From NCBI GenBank assembly GCA_004555175.1, contig SFJE01000051.1:1-8070 (forward strand): a stretch of 8,070 bases of DNA. Reading direction: 5' to 3'. Numbering within the stretch: the stretch's first letter is position 1; each line of letters opens with the position of its first letter. A program made the position numbers and the translations under genes. The notes under the pieces were generated by a model. The model was given only the letters and a program-made list of their open reading frames with translations, made no database searches and was not told where the DNA came from. Source of the DNA: Lentisphaeraceae bacterium (lineage in GTDB: Bacteria; Verrucomicrobiota; Kiritimatiellia; RFP12; DVOR01). Of this stretch, positions 6,181-8,070 are shown one piece after another.

Positions 6181-6238
6181 ACAAGATCGGGAGAGCTCGA
6201 GTTTCCCAACCGAACGCCACCTCAAGTGCCGTCCCATA

Positions 6239-6248
6239 GCGGTACCGC
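6239..6248. promoter_or_regulatory. 10-bp palindrome upstream of the adenine methylase gene (candidate operator)
   Basis: GCGGTACCGC is a perfect palindrome 28 bp before the ATG at 6277, in the only long gap before the modification genes. A dimeric repressor site is possible, but a 10-bp palindrome can arise by chance in GC-rich DNA. Confidence 0.3.
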
Positions 6249-6276
6249 AATGGTGGCCATAGTATAGGAAAAACCT

Positions 6277-7035
6277 ATGCCAAAACACAACCAACAGGCC
6301 ACGCCCATCGTGGCCTGGCCGGGAGGCAAAACACGCCTCCTCAAGCACCTGCTCCCCCTCATCGAGCAGTGCCCGCACAAAACCTACATCGAGCCCTTCG
6401 CCGGAGGCGCAGCTCTCCTGCTCGCAAAACAACCGGCCGCCCTCGAAGTGCTCAACGACCTCAATGGCGACCTCGTCAACCTCTACCGTTGCGCCCGCCA
6501 CCACACCCGCGAACTCCTGCGCCTCGTCCGGGCAATGCCCAGCGGCCGCGCAGCCTTCCGCGAAGTCAAAGCCTCGTGGCCGGAGACCGACCTCCTGCGC
6601 GCTGCTAAGACCCTCTACCTGCTCAAGTGCTCCGTCCTCAGCCAAGGCCACTCTTGGCTCAATCGGCCGCTCTCGCGCAGTCTCGGAAAACGCCTCGTCC
6701 AATGGCGGCGGCGGATGGCCTGCGTCATCCTCGAGTGCCGCCCGGCAGAAGAATTGCTCCCCATCTACGACAGCCCCGAGACCCTCTTCTTCCTCGACCC
6801 GCCCTACGTAGGCACAGGCCGCCTCGACACCTACGCTAACTACACGCCCGAGCAAGTCGAAGCCCTCGCCCGCCAAGTGCGCACCCTCAAAGGCCGCTTC
6901 ATCCTCACCCTCGATGACCGCCCAGAGCACCGCACCCTCTTCGCCGGATACACCCAACTCGCCGTGAAAACGCAGTCAAAAATGCGCCCAGGCGCCTTCG
7001 GCGAACTCATCATCCACAACATCACAGAGGGCTAA
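6277..7035 (+). CDS. DNA adenine N6-methyltransferase, D12 (Dam-like) class, 252 aa
   Basis: The enzyme transfers a methyl group from S-adenosylmethionine to the N6 of adenine in a short DNA site. Motifs of the D12 class appear in the right order. WPGGK is at 14-18 (motif X), YIEPFAGGAA at 37-46 (motif I, AdoMet binding), and NDLNGDLVNLYR at 60-71 is the conserved segment after motif I. DPPY at 174-177 is the catalytic motif IV, followed by a TYANYTPEQ segment typical of the family. At 252 residues it is close to the usual 260-290. The start is supported by AGGA at 6266-6269 with 7 nt spacing. It is followed in the same direction by a cytosine methyltransferase, and no nuclease gene is visible, so it is probably an orphan phage methylase that protects viral DNA. 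The target may be GATC, as in many relatives, but this cannot be read from the sequence. Confidence 0.93.
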   Translation: MPKHNQQATPIVAWPGGKTRLLKHLLPLIEQCPHKTYIEPFAGGAALLLAKQPAALEVLNDLNGDLVNLYRCARHHTRELLRLVRAMPSGRAAFREVKASWPETDLLRAAKTLYLLKCSVLSQGHSWLNRPLSRSLGKRLVQWRRRMACVILECRPAEELLPIYDSPETLFFLDPPYVGTGRLDTYANYTPEQVEALARQVRTLKGRFILTLDDRPEHRTLFAGYTQLAVKTQSKMRPGAFGELIIHNITEG

Positions 7036-7039
7036 GACG

Positions 7040-7126
7040 ATGACACATATCCCCCCCCCCGTGAAAACCAAGGACTTATGCAGACCACCCGGTACGCCAC
7101 CGTGTGCTCCGGCATTGAAGCCATGA
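7040..7126 (+). CDS. Possible 28-codon leader ORF, or the true start of the C5 methylase in another phase
   Basis: ATG at 7040 has a good ribosome site (GAGGG at 7027-7031, 8 nt spacing) and reads MTHIPPPVKTKDL before ending at TGA 7124-7126, inside the methyltransferase gene. It contains the C10 run. As it stands it is in the wrong frame for the methyltransferase. One extra C, or two fewer, would join it in frame and add 13 residues before the methionine at 7078. It may be a coupling leader, a phase-variable start, or meaningless. Confidence 0.3.
   Translation: MTHIPPPVKTKDLCRPPGTPPCAPALKP
7051..7060 (+). repeat. C10 homopolymer between the two methylase genes
   Basis: Ten consecutive C residues lie 4-13 codons upstream of the cytosine methyltransferase start. 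Runs of this length are prone to slippage in replication and to error in sequencing. Confidence 0.9.
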
Positions 7127-8070
7127 CCGTCGCCTTGCAGGGACTCCCCTGGGCGGCGGTTTTCTTTTCCGAAATCGAGCCCTTCCCCTGCGCCCTCCTC
7201 GCGCACCATTACCCCAACATCCCCAACCTCGGCGACATGACCGCCATCAAAGGAGAAACCTATGCCAACCAAATCGACGTCCTCGCAGGCGGAACACCCT
7301 GCCAATCCTTCTCAATCGCCGGCAACCGCGGCGGTCTACAAGACCCTCGCGGACGCCTTATGCTCGCCTTTGTGGAGCTGGCTCGTCACGCACGGGTGCC
7401 TTGGCTGGTCTGGGAAAACGTCCCGGGCGTTCTCAGCCAAGATCGTGGCCAAGCCTTCGCCGAGTTCCTCTCCCTCCTCACCGGCCACACCATCCAGCCG
7501 CCAAAACAAGGCTGGAAAACCTTCGGCCTCGCCACGCCAGCCTCGCCCGAAGACTACGGCGTCTGCTGGCGAGTGCTTGACGCTCAACACACCCGAGTGG
7601 ACGGCTATCCCCGCGCTCTTCCCCAACGGCGCCGCCGTGTCTGGCTTGTCGCTCATCGCGCAGACTGGCAAGGCCCCGCTCGCGTGCTCTATGAGTCCCC
7701 AGAGAGCCTTGGGCCTCGCCCACCGACTCGCCAAATGGACGCGCAGGAAGACCCCGCCGCTGGTCAGCGAGGCCCTCTCTCGGTGCCTCTCGCAATCCTC
7801 TCCCACCGCGACCTCTCCGCAGTCAAAACGCGCTTCGCGCATATCTCACCGACGCTAACCACCTGCGAACCCCACGCCATCGCCGTCAAAGGCCAACCCC
7901 TCCGCTACCTCTCCACCACAGAGTGCGAGCGCCTGATGGGCTTCCCCGACGGCTACACCGACATCCCCTACAACGGCCGCGCCGCCCCCAAAAGCTCCCG
8001 CTACAAAGCCCTAGGCAACTCTTGGGCCATCAACTGCGCCCGCTGGGTTCTCCGCCGCCTCGACCGCGAG
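7078..8070 (+). CDS. DNA (cytosine-5)-methyltransferase, 331 codons, 3' end beyond the window
   Basis: The frame is open from ATG 7078 to the last base with no stop. The protein methylates C5 of cytosine. Motif I is ATVCSGIEAMTVAL at 8-21. The catalytic motif IV is GGTPCQSFSIAG, with nucleophile Cys75, followed by NRGGLQDPRG. Motif VI is ENVPGVL at 113-119, motif VIII QRRRRVWLV at 183-191, motif IX ISPTLTT at 256-262 and motif X RYKALGNSWAIN near 307-319. All core motifs are present, so only the last few residues should be missing. The target-recognition region between motifs VIII and IX is only about 65 residues. AAGGA at 7070-7074 lies just 3 nt from ATG 7078, an unusually tight spacing. 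The next ATG (codon 16) would remove motif I. Codon use in roughly 7330-7850 has more CTG, CGT, GCT and CCT than the tail genes. Likely a phage self-protection methylase, paired with the adenine methylase. Confidence 0.94.
   Translation, partial: MQTTRYATVCSGIEAMTVALQGLPWAAVFFSEIEPFPCALLAHHYPNIPNLGDMTAIKGETYANQIDVLAGGTPCQSFSIAGNRGGLQDPRGRLMLAFVELARHARVPWLVWENVPGVLSQDRGQAFAEFLSLLTGHTIQPPKQGWKTFGLATPASPEDYGVCWRVLDAQHTRVDGYPRALPQRRRRVWLVAHRADWQGPARVLYESPESLGPRPPTRQMDAQEDPAAGQRGPLSVPLAILSHRDLSAVKTRFAHISPTLTTCEPHAIAVKGQPLRYLSTTECERLMGFPDGYTDIPYNGRAAPKSSRYKALGNSWAINCARWVLRRLDRE

Noticed and set aside
6260..6268. Possible -10 box (TAGTAT/TATAGG) before the adenine methylase
   Set aside because: It overlaps the ribosome site and has no matching -35 at the right distance.
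7262..7858. + strand frame of 198 codons inside the methylase region
   Set aside because: It overlaps the frame that carries every C5 methyltransferase motif. The 198-codon frame has none and is a shadow.
1..8070. Low number of GATC sites (seven by eye) as a sign of restriction avoidance
   Set aside because: Codon bias against T-ending GAT and the C-rich strand explain much of the scarcity, and the methylase target is unknown.
1..8070. CRISPR array, tRNA, integrase or insertion sequence
   Set aside because: No regularly spaced repeats, cloverleaf, recombinase motif or terminal inverted repeats were found.

Overview
The window is a piece of a high-GC tailed phage or prophage, with every gene on the + strand. 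Most third codon positions are C (GCC, ACC, CTC, ATC, GTC), with A-ending codons for Lys, Gln and Glu. No integrase, tRNA, attachment site, capsid or lysis gene is visible, so a free phage cannot be told from a prophage. The host is uncertain. Some gene starts have a clear Shine-Dalgarno (SD) sequence (180, 597, 2098, 6277) and others none (1154, 3066). A Gram-negative, GC-rich host such as a Verrucomicrobiota member is possible, but that is a guess.

Positions 1-2086 look like the core of a tail-building module in the order seen in lambda-like phages. It runs from the end of an unidentified gene (possibly tail terminator or completion), to a 121-residue beta-type protein that fits a tail tube, a tail assembly chaperone, and a short 310-residue tape measure protein. 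The chaperone gene carries a textbook -1 programmed frameshift signal. It has an in-frame A AAA AAA heptamer, a 7-nt spacer and a perfect 9-bp hairpin, and it leads into a 61-codon extension that lacks a usable start of its own. This gives a short (123 aa) and a long (183 aa) chaperone, as in gpG/gpGT.

Positions 2098-6116 hold three larger proteins of the tail tip or fibre. The first is an unrecognised 287-residue protein ending in a Ser/Gly tract. The second is a 456-residue protein with two collagen-like Gly-X-Y tracts. The third, starting 3 nt later, is a 558-residue protein built around three divergent modules of about 95 residues. Adsorption is their most likely role, but this is inferred from position and architecture. 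The gap at 2962-3065 contains a hairpin, a 13-mer that is the inverse of one at 548-560, and a 14-bp-period repeat.

Positions 6117-6276 form a non-coding boundary with a strong GC hairpin, a second hairpin and a 10-bp palindrome. It precedes a DNA-modification pair: a D12-class adenine-N6 methyltransferase (6277-7035) and a cytosine-C5 methyltransferase (7078 to beyond the window end). No restriction enzyme is seen, so the pair is probably protective for the phage. The two genes are separated by a C10 run placed so that a one-base change would fuse a better-initiated upstream start to the C5 methyltransferase.
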